Source: Aminithiophilus ramosus
Lineage (GTDB): Bacteria > Synergistota > Synergistia > Synergistales > Aminithiophilaceae
Direction of reading: 5' to 3'
DNA: 64,000 nt
NCBI RefSeq assembly: GCF_018069705.1
Contig: NZ_CP072943.1
Coordinates: 2,859,668-2,923,667 of the forward strand
The notes under the pieces were generated by a model. It saw only the letters and a program-made list of their open reading frames with translations. It was not told the DNA's origin and searched no databases. A program made the translations under genes and the position numbers. Shown piece after piece: positions 33,311 to 42,852 of the stretch; positions within the stretch are counted from its first letter, which is position 1, and the number at the start of each line of letters is the position of its first letter.

Positions 33311-34093
33311 TCAGGCAGGGAAGAAGGCCGTGACGACGAGGCTCATGCCCATGAGGAGAAGGAGCCCCAGGGCCACGGCGCGGAAGACCCTTTCGGGAAG
33401 GCGGCGGGCCAGCCGCAGCCCCAGCCAGGTCCCGGCGAGGAGGGCCGGCAGGCTCGCCGCCGCCAGCAGGAGCAGGGGACCGTCGAAGAGCCCCCGCAGG
33501 AGGAAGAGCAGCGACGTGACGACGTTGAGGCTGAGGAAATAGGCGGCCAGAGTGGCTCGGAAGGCCTCCTTCCCCACCTCCTGGTTCGCCAGGAAAAGGA
33601 TGACCGGCGGCCCGCTCATGGAGAGGCTGCCGTTGAGGATGCCGCTGAGAAGGCCGACGCCAAAAAGCGTCCCCCGCCCGGGCGTAAGGGGACGGCGAAA
33701 GCCGAAGGAAAGGGCCAGGGCCGATCCCGTCACGAAGAGACCGGCGACGAGGCGAAAAAGAGAGGCCGGCAGAAGGGCAAGGGCCGCCATCCCCAGGGGA
33801 AGGCCCGAGACGCCTCCCAGAAGGAGGCCCAGGACCGTCGCCCCCGTGGCGTGACGTCGGCTCTCGCCGAAGAGGAGGCCGTTCATGGCCAGACTGAGGA
33901 GGACCAGGAGGGGAACGACGACGTGGCGAGGGAAGAAAGGAAGCAGAAGGAGAACGGCGAAAAGGGAGAAGCCGAATCCCGAGCAGCCCTGGAGAAGGCT
34001 GCCGAAAAAGACGGGACCGACCGCGTGCAGGACCTCCAGGATGGAAAACCTCCCCCTTCTCCCCCGCCGCTTTCGGGTTCTTTCCGGCGGCAA
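33311..34093 (-). CDS. TSUP family permease (TauE/SafE-like)
   Basis: Up to 260 residues, eight or so membrane segments. Features are GSLLQGCSGFGFSLFAV in the first helix and GLLSGILNGSLSMSGPPVILFL in the second half, both typical of TSUP proteins that move sulfite, sulfonates or organic sulfur compounds. The reading frame opens with a TTG at 34093 without a ribosome site. GGGGAGG lies inside it at about 34046, so the real start may be a few codons before LEVLHAVGPVFFG; the first 15 or so residues given here may not be translated. Confidence 0.8.
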   Translation of the reverse strand: MPPERTRKRRGRRGRFSILEVLHAVGPVFFGSLLQGCSGFGFSLFAVLLLLPFFPRHVVVPLLVLLSLAMNGLLFGESRRHATGATVLGLLLGGVSGLPLGMAALALLPASLFRLVAGLFVTGSALALSFGFRRPLTPGRGTLFGVGLLSGILNGSLSMSGPPVILFLANQEVGKEAFRATLAAYFLSLNVVTSLLFLLRGLFDGPLLLLAAASLPALLAGTWLGLRLARRLPERVFRAVALGLLLLMGMSLVVTAFFPA

Positions 34094-34240
34094 CGATCCG
34101 CGCCGCAGAGCCGACGGGGCCTTACGTCCTTATTGTAGCCCCAGGGCTCGCTGGGGGCACTCCTCCTTTTTCCTGCCGACGGCGACGCTCGACGGAAAAG
34201 GCCTCTCCCGCTTCGGACTTCCGATATTTCAGCAAAGACT

Positions 34241-34279
34241 TTGACAAAGCCCGTCAACGAAGCCATTGTCTGCTACAAT
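34241..34279 (+). promoter_or_regulatory. possible promoter of TRAP operon 3
   Basis: A perfect TTGACA (34241-34246) and a good TACAAT (34274-34279) lie upstream of the dctP start, but 27 bases apart instead of about 17. Either the -10 works with a weak -35, or an activator is needed. Confidence 0.4.
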
Positions 34280-34320
34280 GCTCTGTAAAAGTTCATCCTA
34301 CTCTTTTGGAGGCGATTGAC

Positions 34321-35298
34321 GTGAAAAAAAGTTTATCGGCGCTTTTCATCCTGGCATTCTGCATCTTCTCCCTGCCCGTCGCCGGCCAAGCCGCGATGAC
34401 CATCAAGATCGGCCACGTCCTCAACACCGACCACTCCTGGAACACCTGCCTTCTGGGACTGGCCGAGGACGTGAAGAACGCCACGGAGGGACGGGTCCTC
34501 ATTCAGGTCTACCCCAGCAGCCAGCTGGGAAACGAGAAGGACCTCATCGAAGGCCTTACCCTTCAGACCGTCGACGGAGGGCTCATCGGCGGCGGTTCCT
34601 TCCAGTCCATCGAACCCAAGCTGGGCATCGAGGCTCTTCCCTACGCCTGGCCGACTCACGAGGCCGCCTACCGCGCCCTCGACGGGGAGCTGGGCGATCG
34701 CCTGCTCAAGCTTCTGGCCGATAAGGGCGTCGTGGGGCTCTCCTGGTGGGAGAACGGCTTCCGCCATCTGACGAACAGCAAGAAGCCCATCGTCGTTCCC
34801 GCCGACCTCCAGGGGATGAAGATCCGCGTCACGCCCGACAAGATGCGTCTCGACACCTTCGAGACGCTGGGCGCCTCTCCTATGCCCATCAACTTCGGGG
34901 AACTTTACACGGCTCTTCAGCAGGGCGTCGTCGACGGCCAGGAAAACCCCTTCGCCATCATCTATTCCAGCGCCTTCTACGAGGTCCAGAAGTACCTCTC
35001 CCTGTCGGGCCATATCTGGGGATCGGCCCTCCTCTGCGTCAACCCCTCGGTCTGGGCCAAGCTCTCCCCTCAGGATCAGGCGACGGTGCGCGAGCTGGCC
35101 GCCAAGTGGCGCGACGAACAGCGCCGTCAGACAATCGCCCAGGAGGAGGAGTTCCTGGCCAAGCTCAAGGAAAAGGGCATGGAAATCAACGAAGTCGATA
35201 AAGGAGCTTTCCAGGCGGCCGTTCAGGAGGTCTGGGGACGTTACGAGGATGTCTTCGGCGCCGACCTGCTCGACCTGGTCCGGAAATACGGGCATTAA
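34321..35298 (+). CDS. TRAP transporter substrate-binding protein (DctP)
   Basis: 325 residues with a signal peptide (about 1-24, cleaved after AGQA). The mature part matches DctP: KIGHVLNTDHSW, VYPSSQLGNEKDLIEGL, FRHLTNSKKPIV, and NFGELYTALQQGVVDGQENP, the hinge signature also present in the second TRAP system. GTG start with GGAGG 8 bases upstream. This is the first gene of the third TRAP operon (dctP-dctQ-dctM). No enzyme genes accompany it, so the cargo is unknown. Confidence 0.94.
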   Translation: MKKSLSALFILAFCIFSLPVAGQAAMTIKIGHVLNTDHSWNTCLLGLAEDVKNATEGRVLIQVYPSSQLGNEKDLIEGLTLQTVDGGLIGGGSFQSIEPKLGIEALPYAWPTHEAAYRALDGELGDRLLKLLADKGVVGLSWWENGFRHLTNSKKPIVVPADLQGMKIRVTPDKMRLDTFETLGASPMPINFGELYTALQQGVVDGQENPFAIIYSSAFYEVQKYLSLSGHIWGSALLCVNPSVWAKLSPQDQATVRELAAKWRDEQRRQTIAQEEEFLAKLKEKGMEINEVDKGAFQAAVQEVWGRYEDVFGADLLDLVRKYGH

Positions 35299-35307
35299 CC
35301 CGGCTCC

Positions 35308-35787
35308 ATGACAACCCGAAAGAAAAACGGTCTCGAGAGGGCCCTGCGCCCTCTCGAGATTCTGCTCACTCTGGCCCTCATCGGCGTCTTTTTCGAGGTC
35401 ATCCTGGAAGTCTCCTTCCGTTACCTCCTCCATCGCCCCCTGGCCTGGGGAAGCGAGTTTTCCCAGACGGTCCTCGTCTGGATCACCTTCGTCGGATCGG
35501 CCCTGGCCCTCTTCCGGGGGGAGCACATGTCCGTCAACCTGGTCATGAACTGCGTCCGATCGCCGAGGAAACGGCTTGTCCTTCAGATCATCGGCGGTCT
35601 GTCCGTTCTCGCCTTCCTTGTCATCGCCTTCCACGGAGGCATCCAGGTCACCCAGAGGACGTGGACGATGAAGACGACGGCCCTCCAGATGCCGGCCGGC
35701 ATCCTCTACCTGGCCTTCCCCGTCGGCTGTCTCATCATGGTCCCCGCCGTTCTCCGCGACCTCTACCTGAAAATCCGCAAGGAGTGA
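35308..35787 (+). CDS. TRAP transporter small permease (DctQ)
   Basis: 159 residues, four membrane segments. The conserved FRYLLHRPLAWGSEFSQ region (about 40-56) and the final PVGCLIMVPAVLRDL are typical. It follows dctP by 9 bases; the ribosome site is weak, so translation may be coupled. Confidence 0.93.
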   Translation: MTTRKKNGLERALRPLEILLTLALIGVFFEVILEVSFRYLLHRPLAWGSEFSQTVLVWITFVGSALALFRGEHMSVNLVMNCVRSPRKRLVLQIIGGLSVLAFLVIAFHGGIQVTQRTWTMKTTALQMPAGILYLAFPVGCLIMVPAVLRDLYLKIRKE

Positions 35788-35794
35788 GCCCCTC

Positions 35795-37069
35795 ATGCTG
35801 ACCCTCATGGGCGTCCTCTCCATAGCCATCCTGCTGGGCATTCCCATCGCTTTCGCCATCGCCCTTTCCGGAACGGCCTACCTGCTCTTCGAATCGACGG
35901 TGCCCGTTCTCGTCGTCGCCCAGAGGATGGTCGTCGGCGTCGACTCCTTCACCCTTCTGGCCATCCCTCTCTTCCTTCTGGCGGGAGCCCTCATGGCCGA
36001 GGGCGACATCACGCCCCGCATCATGCGCTTCGCCTCCAGCCTGGTCGGCCACATCCCCGGCGGCCTTGCCATGGTCATGATCGTCTCCTGCATGCTCTTC
36101 GGGGCCATCTCCGGATCGGGGGTGGCCGACGTGGCCGCCATCGGCTCCATCATGCTTCCGGCCATGAAAAACCAGGGCTACAAAGTGCCCTTCAGCGCCG
36201 CCCTTCTGGGCTGCGCCGGCTCTCTGGGGACGATCATCCCCCCCAGCATCGTCATGGTCGTTCTCGGCGTCAGCATGGGAACGTCCATCGGCAAGCTCTT
36301 TCTGGGCGGGATCATCCCCGGCCTGCTCACCGGCGGCGCCCTCATGCTCATCTCCTATCTCTTCGCCATCAAGGACAGGTACCCGCGCATGGCGCGCGCC
36401 TCGGCCAGAGAGGTTTTCGACGCCTTCCGAGGCGCCATCCTGCCTCTGATGACGCCGGCCATCATCATCGGAGGCATCCTGGAGGGCATCTTCACCGCCA
36501 CGGAGGCAGGGGCCGTCGCGGCCCTCTACGCCCTGGTCCTCTCCGTTTTCGTCTACCGCAAGGTCACCTGGCGCCGCGTTCTGGAGATCGCCTTCGACGT
36601 GGCCCGCACGAGCGCCGTCGTCCTTTTCATCATCTCCGCCGCCAACCTTTTCGGCTGGGTCCTGACGGCGGAGGACATCCCCCAGAAGGTGGCCTCGGCC
36701 ATCCTCGCCCTTTCCGACAACTACTGGGTCATTCTTCTGCTCTTCAACCTTCTTCTGCTGGTGCTGGGAATGTTCATGGAGACCATCGCCATCGTCATCA
36801 TCCTCATTCCCATCTTCTTCCCCATCATGCAGCAGCTGGGCGTCGACCCCGTCCATCTGGGCGTCATGATCTGCGTCAATCTGGCCATCGGCGCCAACAC
36901 GCCGCCGCTGGGAATCGACCTGATTACGGCCTGCAAGGTCGCCGATATTCCCTACGAGGATTCTTTCCGCTACATCTTTCCCTTCCTGGCGGCCATGGCC
37001 TTCGCCCTGATCCTGATCCTCTTCTTCCCGGCCCTCGTCACGTTCATTCCCAACCACGTTTTCTCCTGA
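35795..37069 (+). CDS. TRAP transporter large permease (DctM)
   Basis: 424 residues, about 12 membrane segments, with the family's SGSGVADVAAIGSI, GTIIPPSIVMVV and GANTPPLGIDLITA. It starts 7 bases after dctQ, with a GGAGTGAG site. It ends the third TRAP operon and is followed by a short shared terminator. Confidence 0.95.
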   Translation: MLTLMGVLSIAILLGIPIAFAIALSGTAYLLFESTVPVLVVAQRMVVGVDSFTLLAIPLFLLAGALMAEGDITPRIMRFASSLVGHIPGGLAMVMIVSCMLFGAISGSGVADVAAIGSIMLPAMKNQGYKVPFSAALLGCAGSLGTIIPPSIVMVVLGVSMGTSIGKLFLGGIIPGLLTGGALMLISYLFAIKDRYPRMARASAREVFDAFRGAILPLMTPAIIIGGILEGIFTATEAGAVAALYALVLSVFVYRKVTWRRVLEIAFDVARTSAVVLFIISAANLFGWVLTAEDIPQKVASAILALSDNYWVILLLFNLLLLVLGMFMETIAIVIILIPIFFPIMQQLGVDPVHLGVMICVNLAIGANTPPLGIDLITACKVADIPYEDSFRYIFPFLAAMAFALILILFFPALVTFIPNHVFS

Positions 37070-37074
37070 TCGAC

Positions 37075-37102
37075 AAAGGGGCGGCCCGAAGGCCGCCCCT
37101 TT
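37075..37102. terminator. bidirectional terminator
   Basis: Perfect 12-bp stem (37075-37086 with 37091-37102) and a CGAA loop. AAA on the left and TTTCATTT on the right let it serve both the TRAP operon and the convergent cupin gene. Confidence 0.85.
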
Positions 37103-37446
37103 CATTTCCGCGCCACGACGGCGAAAAAGATCAACGCTCCCTTTCCCGTGTTCCGGAGGCCGTGCGAACTTCCCCTCTGCGTGACGAAAAGGTCGCCCGG
37201 CCCGACAGGACAGGAGCCCTCGTCGGAGAGAAAGATCCCCTCCCCGGAAAGGATGGCGTAGACCTCCTCGTCGTCGTCGTGCCGGTGAAAGCCGACGGAG
37301 CTCCCCGGCTCCAGCTCGATCCGCGCCGCCAGCGTCACGGCGCCCTCTCCTCCCGCCAGGGGAGCGGGAAACAACGTGGCGCGTCCCTCTCCGCCACGAA
37401 GCTTTTCCCCGACGACGCCCTCTTTCGACTGCCCGATCGAGGCCAT
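37102..37446 (-). CDS. small cupin-domain protein
   Basis: 114 residues, one cupin barrel. The first motif is GFHRHDDDEEVYAILSGEG (about 52-70), with the metal-binding histidines and glutamate of cupin motif 1. The second is GDLFVTQRGSSHGLRN (about 83-98). It lies 26 bases downstream of the mini-ATPase gene in the ArsR-controlled operon, so it may be a metal-binding or metal-dependent partner. The AAAGGAGGAGGAGG before the ATG is strong. Confidence 0.85.
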   Translation of the reverse strand: MASIGQSKEGVVGEKLRGGEGRATLFPAPLAGGEGAVTLAARIELEPGSSVGFHRHDDDEEVYAILSGEGIFLSDEGSCPVGPGDLFVTQRGSSHGLRNTGKGALIFFAVVARK

Positions 37447-37472
37447 AAACCTCCTCCTCCTTTCGCTTTCCT

Positions 37473-37793
37473 CTACTCCTTTTCCCTCCAGGTCAGCAGC
37501 CGCGACGAATTGACGATGACGGCGACGGACCCCACGTTGTGCACCAAAGCTCCCGTGACGGGGCTGAGAAGGCCCGAAACGGCCAGGGAGACCAGGACGT
37601 CGGCCCTCACATCGAAGGCCGTCACAAGGCCGACGACGGCTCCCCTCACGATGGGAGCGCCGCAGAGGACGATGGCGATCCAGGCCGGATCGAAGGGAAG
37701 AGGGTCTACGCGGAAAAAACTCGCCGCCAGGGCGGGAAGGGAAACGGAGAGGAACAGGAGGGTCCTCCTCTCCTCGTCTTTCAGAAATCGCAT
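37473..37793 (-). CDS. miniature P-type metal ATPase (catalytic core missing)
   Basis: 106 residues, about three or four membrane segments. The first two thirds look like the N-terminal membrane entry of heavy-metal P-type ATPases (PFDPAWIAIVLCGAPIVRGA, then FDVRADVLVSLA). The last third looks like the C-terminal helix (SPVTGALVHNVGSVAVIVNS). The full enzymes are about 700 residues; the phosphorylation site DKTGT, the nucleotide domain and the CPx helix are absent. The join is in frame. It is the third gene of the ArsR operon with an intact start and ribosome site. It could be a functional membrane peptide or an old in-frame deletion. Confidence 0.7.
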   Translation of the reverse strand: MRFLKDEERRTLLFLSVSLPALAASFFRVDPLPFDPAWIAIVLCGAPIVRGAVVGLVTAFDVRADVLVSLAVSGLLSPVTGALVHNVGSVAVIVNSSRLLTWREKE

Positions 37794-37862
37794 CCGTCGA
37801 TGACGCTCCTCTCCATGTCGTCTGTCGGGCCCCGCCTCGGGAGCGGCGAGACCCGGCCCGGT

Positions 37863-38900
37863 TCAGTGGTGGCAGTGGCCGCCGCAGCCGCAGCCCGTCG
37901 GGGCGGGGCGAAAACGACGGCGCAGGGCGGGCAGGGCCGCGGCGACGAGAAGCAGCGCGGCGGGAAGGCCGATCCAGAGGGGCAGGACCTCCGAGGCGGT
38001 CCCGAGAGTGGCCGTCGCCGTCCGACCCCATAGGGAGTAGAGACCGTCGACGGCGAGACCGAAGGCGAAGGCGACGGCGGCGATGGCCCCGAGATAGACG
38101 GCGACGAAGCGTCTGCCGTAGGTGCGAAGCAGCACCGACAGAGAGGCCAGGTTCGTCGCCGGACCGGCCAGGAGGAAGACCAGGGCGGCACCGGGAGAGA
38201 CGCCCTTGAGGATCAGCGCCGCCGCCAGGGGCGTCGACGACGTGGCGCAGACATAGAGGGGCACGCCGACGACGAACATGACGGCCATGGAGAGAGGACC
38301 GCCGCCGAGGAATCGCCCCAGAAAGTCGTCGGGGATGAAGGCCGCCACGGCTCCCGAGAGGAGGACGCCGACGAAGAAGGCCCCGGCCATGTCGGCCCAG
38401 AGCTCGCCGAAGGCGTAGCGGACCCCCGAGGCCAGGCTCTCCCGACGGAACGCCTTCCCCTCGGCGGGAGCCGTCGCCGCCTCGGGCAGATCTTGGGTGA
38501 AGTTGATCGTCAGGCCCGCCGCGGCGGCGGAGACGAAGGCCGCCAGAGGCCGGGCGAGGGCCAGAAGCGGGTCGAGAAGGGCGTAGCTGACGGCGATGGA
38601 GTCGACGCCCGACTCGGGCGTGGCGATGAGAAAGGAGGCGACGGCTCCCGGCGTGGCGCCCTGGCGCCCCAGGGACTGGGCCACGGGCAAAACGCCGCAG
38701 GAACAGAGGGGCATGGGAACGCCGACGAGGGCCGCCTTGAAGACCGAGGCCACTCTCCCCCGCCCCAGGGTACGGCTCACCGTCTCGGGACGGAGAAGGA
38801 CCTTGAGCAGTCCGGCGACGACGAGGCCGAAGACCATGAAGGGAGCGGCGGCAAGGAACATGGAAAAGGAGCTGCGGAGCAGTTCTTCGAGGAATTTCAT
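37863..38900 (-). CDS. SO_0444-type metal efflux permease (ArsP/DUF318 family)
   Basis: 345 residues, about ten membrane segments. PMPLCSCGVLPVAQSLG (about 63-79) and the later YVCATSSTPLAAALI are the cysteine motifs of this permease family, which exports copper, zinc or organoarsenic compounds. The C-terminus ends in a cysteine/histidine metal-binding tail (GCGCGGHCHH). It overlaps the arsR stop by 4 bases (ATGA), so translation is coupled. Confidence 0.88.
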   Translation of the reverse strand: MKFLEELLRSSFSMFLAAAPFMVFGLVVAGLLKVLLRPETVSRTLGRGRVASVFKAALVGVPMPLCSCGVLPVAQSLGRQGATPGAVASFLIATPESGVDSIAVSYALLDPLLALARPLAAFVSAAAAGLTINFTQDLPEAATAPAEGKAFRRESLASGVRYAFGELWADMAGAFFVGVLLSGAVAAFIPDDFLGRFLGGGPLSMAVMFVVGVPLYVCATSSTPLAAALILKGVSPGAALVFLLAGPATNLASLSVLLRTYGRRFVAVYLGAIAAVAFAFGLAVDGLYSLWGRTATATLGTASEVLPLWIGLPAALLLVAAALPALRRRFRPAPTGCGCGGHCHH

Positions 38901-39310
38901 CGGGCCGACCTTCCTTCGCTGTGGGCCTGGTGCTCCAGGCCGATTTTCAGGATCGCCTCGACGTGATCGTCGTCGAGGGAGTAGAAGAGCATCTGCCCCT
39001 GGCGGCGACGCCGGACCAGGGCCAACTGGCGGAGATGACGAAGGTGATGGGAGATGGCCGACTCGCTGGCCCCCAGGAACTGGGCCAGGTGGCCGACGCA
39101 CATCTCACCGCCCATGAGGGCCAGGAGGAGGCGGAGCCGGGTCGGGTCGCCGAGGGCCTTGAACATGCGGGCCAGGCTCTCGGCCTGAGGCCCTTCGGGC
39201 ATGAGGGCCTGCGCCCTGGCCGTCCAGTCGGTGCGGCCGCAGCAGGTCGCCGAAGGGAAGGAGGACAGCTCTTCCGACGAGACGTCGTCGGGCGGAACGG
39301 TACGGGTCAT
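38897..39310 (-). CDS. ArsR-family metal-responsive repressor
   Basis: 137 residues with the winged helix of ArsR/SmtB proteins (LARMFKALGDPTRLRLLLAL, then LGASESAISHHLRHLR). It has an N-terminal CCGRTDW and an ...EMCVGHL site, giving cysteines for metal sensing as in CadC/ArsR. It releases its operator when metal binds. It is the first gene of the efflux operon and lies under an AT-rich promoter (39325-39367). AAGGAGGG precedes the ATG. Confidence 0.92.
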   Translation of the reverse strand: MTRTVPPDDVSSEELSSFPSATCCGRTDWTARAQALMPEGPQAESLARMFKALGDPTRLRLLLALMGGEMCVGHLAQFLGASESAISHHLRHLRQLALVRRRRQGQMLFYSLDDDHVEAILKIGLEHQAHSEGRSAR

Positions 39311-39324
39311 CGATCTCCCTCCTT

Positions 39325-39367
39325 ATATATTTGAACATATAATCATATATCGAAATTTGTTTGTCAA
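39325..39367 (-). promoter_or_regulatory. arsR promoter/operator
   Basis: The most AT-rich stretch in this region. A minus-strand TTGACA (39362-39367) is followed about 17-19 bases later by TTATAT-like -10 candidates. The ATATAATCATATAT region (from about 39336) has the dyad pattern of ArsR/SmtB operators. The exact repressor footprint cannot be set. Confidence 0.6.
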
Positions 39368-39851
39368 GAGCTCCCGCGTCCCGCGTCCTCGGGCTCTTCA
39401 AAAGGAACTCCGTCGGGTCCGCCGATTCGAGGTCCCCTCACCGATTCAGGTTCAAGGCAGAGGCCTAAGCCCCCCAGCCGTTTCACGGCAGAGCCGGGAC
39501 CGCTACCCCTCTCCGTTTGCCGATTCGATCGTCTCCGCGCCACAGGCAGAGGTCGTCCGGCCACGGAACGCTCCGAGCGTCGAGGGGCTTGCACCGGATC
39601 AGCGGACCCCGGCCAGGTTGTCTCCGACGGACCCCTTGGGGTCGCCTCGATCGTCGTCCTTTCGAGGGACCGATCTTGAGGCTCTCCCCCTTTTCAGCCC
39701 CTCTCGGCGACCTCGGAAGAGCGTTTTCACCTCCGTCTCCTTAGACTTTTACCTTTTCGTGACCGTGACGGAAGAGCGGGGAAAGGGCCTCGCCCTAAAC
39801 TGGCATCGGCGCCCCTCGGCCACAAGGCTCCGCTGAGAAAGGAGAAAGACC
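39368..39851. other. 480-base gap before the chemoreceptor
   Basis: No gene with a ribosome site. CCGATTC occurs three times (about 39421, 39442 and 39520), part of longer GCCGATTCGA at two of them; I cannot tie this to a sigma factor or regulator. The strand-specific features are the arsR promoter on the left and a GAAAGGAGAAAG ribosome site for the chemoreceptor on the right. Confidence 0.5.
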
Positions 39852-41993
39852 ATGACCGTCAGGACTCGGCTCTGGATGCTCGTTTCCGTCTTCATCGTCG
39901 TCACCTCGGGCCTCTGCCTGAGCGCCTACCTCAAGGGAGGGGCCGTCATCGAAGAGGCCGTCAACCGATTGGGGATCGACAAGGCCCGCTCGACGGCCCT
40001 ATCTGTGGAACGCTATCTCGATAGGATCGACCTTCTCGTCGAGACCGTCGGTCTGGGACTGGCCGGCAACTGGCCCGAAAAGCTCGATGACGAGGCCGCA
40101 GGCCACATCGAAGCGACGCTGGCGACCCACCTCGACAAGAGCGGGCTCGCCCTGGGCGTCCAAGATCTCTTCTTCGCCGCAGCCAGAGGCAGAACCTTCA
40201 TCGCCGCCGCGGGCCGAGAGAACCCCGAGAACCCCAAAGAACTGCCCTGGTATCAGGCGGCCATCGACGCCGGCCACGGGACCCTCTCCCCGCCCCGCCG
40301 CGACGCCGTCACGGGAGAGCTCGTCGTGACCGTGTCGGCCCCTCTCTTCAACAGCCGTCGGATGCTGCTGGGCGTCCTGGGAGCCGACGTGGGCCTGAAG
40401 CGACTCGAGGCCCTCCTGGAGGGAGAGAAGGTGCTCGGCTGCGGCTCAAGTCTCCTTCTCGACGGGAGCGGACGCTTCGTCGTCGCCGCCCGCCAGGACT
40501 GGCCCATGGAGGAGAACATCCTCGTCCCCTCCGAACGGATCCCGGCCGAGCTGGCCGAGCTGGGGCAGAAGGTCCTCGCCGAAAGGGAGGGGATGGGCGA
40601 TTTCGTCCTCGACGGCCAGAGGGAACGCCTCTTCTACGGCTATACGCGCTTCGGCTACATCGTGGCTCTCGAGTTCCCTCTGACGACGATCGGAGAGATG
40701 GCCGGGACCTTCACCCGTTCCCTGATCCTGTTGGGCACGGGAGCCCTTCTCCTCGTCCTGGCCCTCGTCGTCCCGACGACGCTCCGTCTCGGCCGAGGGC
40801 TGACATCGCTCCAGTCGGGAACGGAGCGCCTCGCCGAGGGAGATCTGACCGTCTCTTTCGACGAAAGCGCCTCCGACGAAATGGGGACGATGGGGAAACT
40901 CCTGACGGCAATGACGGGCCGTTTCGCCCTCTCGCTCCGACAGACGCGGACCCTCATGGAAGAGGCCTCCCTTCTGGCCTTCGGCCTCGTCGGCGAGGCC
41001 GAAGGCTCCCGCTCGGCGGCCCTGCGGACGGCCGAAGCCCTCGACGAGGCCTCGGCCAGGCTCCAGGACAGCGTCTCGGCCCTCGAAGAGATCAACGCCG
41101 GCGTCGAGGAGACGGCGGGAGGAACGGCCGAGGCGGCTCAACTGGCCTCCCGCTGCGCCGCCGGAGCGGAGAAGACCCTCTCCGTCGTTCGAGAGGGGAT
41201 CGAATCCGTCGAGGCGCTGCTCCAGGGTCTCGACGAGGCCACGGGGCGCAGCGAGGCGAGCAGTCTCCGCATCGAGACGCTGCAGCAGGCCATCGCCTCC
41301 GTCTCGCGTTTCGCCGGAACGATCGCCACCATCGCCGATCAGACGAACCTTCTGGCCCTCAACGCGGCCATCGAGGCGGCCCGGGCCGGAGAGGCCGGAC
41401 GGGGCTTCGCCGTCGTCGCCCGCTCCGTGCGGGACCTTTCGGAGGCGTCGGGTCGGGCCGCCGGGGAGATCCAGGCGCTGACGAAGGAACTTCGGGAGGA
41501 GTCCCTTCTGAGCCTGAAGGAGGCCCAGGAGGCCCGCGATTCCCTGCGGCAGATCGCCTCAGGCGCGGACAAGACGCGATCGGACCTGCACGGCGGACGG
41601 CGCGAAGTGGAGGCCATCGCCGCGGCGACGGGCGAGATCGCCGCCCTGGTCCAGCAGCAGGCCGCCGCCGCCCAGCAGATGACGGTCTCTCTCGGCGAGG
41701 CCGTGGGAGGGGCCACGACGGCCACGGAACGCATCGAGATCCTCCGCCGCGTCACGGAAGAGACGCGCGACGGGGCCGCCAGGACGGCCGCGGCGGCGGA
41801 GGAGATGGGGGCCAAGGCCTTCCAGGTTCGCGAGGCCTTCGACCGCTTCCGCCTTCCCGAGGAGAGGCCCCGACCGACCGAGGACGACGGAGAAGAGGCG
41901 CTGCCCGACGAAGCCGCCGTCCCCGCCGCCCTGCCGTCCAAGTCGGCGGTGGAGACGCCCCGACCGGTCAAGGTCGCCCTGGGACGCTGCTGA
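39852..41993 (+). CDS. methyl-accepting chemotaxis protein
   Basis: 713 residues. Order: membrane segment 1 (about 7-27), a Cache-type sensor domain (30-288), membrane segment 2 (290-312), HAMP (312-365), and the methyl-accepting signalling domain. The tip signature is around residues 490-520 ([20 protein letters not shown] split, then [16 protein letters not shown]). It relays a periplasmic signal to CheA/CheW. The Cache part suggests a small acid or amino acid ligand. No che or flagellar genes are near. It is followed by a very long hairpin. Confidence 0.93.
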   Translation: MTVRTRLWMLVSVFIVVTSGLCLSAYLKGGAVIEEAVNRLGIDKARSTALSVERYLDRIDLLVETVGLGLAGNWPEKLDDEAAGHIEATLATHLDKSGLALGVQDLFFAAARGRTFIAAAGRENPENPKELPWYQAAIDAGHGTLSPPRRDAVTGELVVTVSAPLFNSRRMLLGVLGADVGLKRLEALLEGEKVLGCGSSLLLDGSGRFVVAARQDWPMEENILVPSERIPAELAELGQKVLAEREGMGDFVLDGQRERLFYGYTRFGYIVALEFPLTTIGEMAGTFTRSLILLGTGALLLVLALVVPTTLRLGRGLTSLQSGTERLAEGDLTVSFDESASDEMGTMGKLLTAMTGRFALSLRQTRTLMEEASLLAFGLVGEAEGSRSAALRTAEALDEASARLQDSVSALEEINAGVEETAGGTAEAAQLASRCAAGAEKTLSVVREGIESVEALLQGLDEATGRSEASSLRIETLQQAIASVSRFAGTIATIADQTNLLALNAAIEAARAGEAGRGFAVVARSVRDLSEASGRAAGEIQALTKELREESLLSLKEAQEARDSLRQIASGADKTRSDLHGGRREVEAIAAATGEIAALVQQQAAAAQQMTVSLGEAVGGATTATERIEILRRVTEETRDGAARTAAAAEEMGAKAFQVREAFDRFRLPEERPRPTEDDGEEALPDEAAVPAALPSKSAVETPRPVKVALGRC

Positions 41994-42001
41994 ACGGAAA
42001 C

Positions 42002-42054
42002 CGGCGGCAGGAGGGGGGAGAGGGACGATGTCCCTCTCCCCCCTCCTGCCGCCG
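42002..42054. terminator. long hairpin terminator after the chemoreceptor
   Basis: A perfect 24-bp stem (42002-42025 with 42031-42054) and a CGATG loop, 8 bases after the stop codon. It ends the chemoreceptor transcript and may also block read-through from the leftward DUF4276 gene. Confidence 0.85.
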
Positions 42055-42288
42055 AAAGGGCCTTTACATACGCTCGGCAAATCCGGCCTCCGGGCCCCCT
42101 CTTTTCTGAAAACATCGTCCATTTCCGATGGCAGGGCGCAAACTCAACGGGATCATCAGGGCAAACTCCGCCGATCCGCGGCAACGTTCTTTGGCCCTCC
42201 GCCGCCTCGTGCCCGTGCAAGAACGTTTCCGTCCCTTTCCACCTGCGGATCGGGCTCATAAGGAACAGTTCCGCGGAGAAACGGCCTG

Positions 42289-42852
42289 TCACTCTTGCGA
42301 CACGATGGCCCTTATGCCCGACACCAGCACGTTGAAACTCCTCGAACAGTTCCCCTCCAGGCTCAAGTGGGGCCCGATGGCCCGAGACCCCGCTATTTTC
42401 TGATACCTGTTTTTCGTCAATTTTTCGAGCTCTCCCGATGGGCTTCCCAGTTGATCGGGAGAGCGGAACTTTCTCTTCTGCTGCTGCCTCCCGATTCCCC
42501 CGACGTCGAGCCCCTTCTCCACGGCAGCCAGATCGCCCAGGTAGAAACTCTCCAGCTCGCGGCAGGCGATGCGGACCAGGGCATGCTCTTTCCCCGCCTG
42601 GCGGCAGAGCTTCGCAAGTCCCTCCTTGATGACCCGGCAGTCACCCGAATCCTGATCGCGCATGACCACGAAGGCCGAGTCAGGCTCCCGCCAGCCCTTG
42701 AGCCTCTTCTCCAGGTTCTTCTCCAGATCCTGCTTCCCCTGAAAAGTGACGTATCGGACGGCGACCCCGCAGGGAAGGAACCGAGGCAGAAGTCCCTGGA
42801 GCATCTCCTTGGCCGAAGGCTCTTCGAGGAAGGAGACGATCGCCTTCACCAT
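42289..42852 (-). CDS. DUF4276 family protein, TOPRIM-like nuclease partner
   Basis: 187 residues. Family features are SFLEEPSAKEMLQGLLP at the start, VMRDQDSGDC (63-72) and CRELESFYLGD (97-107). An acidic residue pair near position 10-11 and D66-x-D68 together resemble the E and DxD of a TOPRIM nuclease site. DUF4276 genes commonly follow AAA_21 ATPase genes, as here (7-base overlap), and such pairs resemble the OLD/PARIS type of phage-defence systems. A defence role is an inference. Confidence 0.75.
   Translation of the reverse strand: MVKAIVSFLEEPSAKEMLQGLLPRFLPCGVAVRYVTFQGKQDLEKNLEKRLKGWREPDSAFVVMRDQDSGDCRVIKEGLAKLCRQAGKEHALVRIACRELESFYLGDLAAVEKGLDVGGIGRQQQKRKFRSPDQLGSPSGELEKLTKNRYQKIAGSRAIGPHLSLEGNCSRSFNVLVSGIRAIVSQE

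Noticed and set aside
34241-34279. TTGACA plus TACAAT as a normal promoter for TRAP operon 3
   Set aside because: The two boxes are 27 bases apart; kept only as a low-confidence feature.
39368-39851. tRNA or other structured RNA in the gap before the chemoreceptor
   Set aside because: No cloverleaf, T-loop with matching stem, or CCA end could be built; only scattered CCGATTC repeats.
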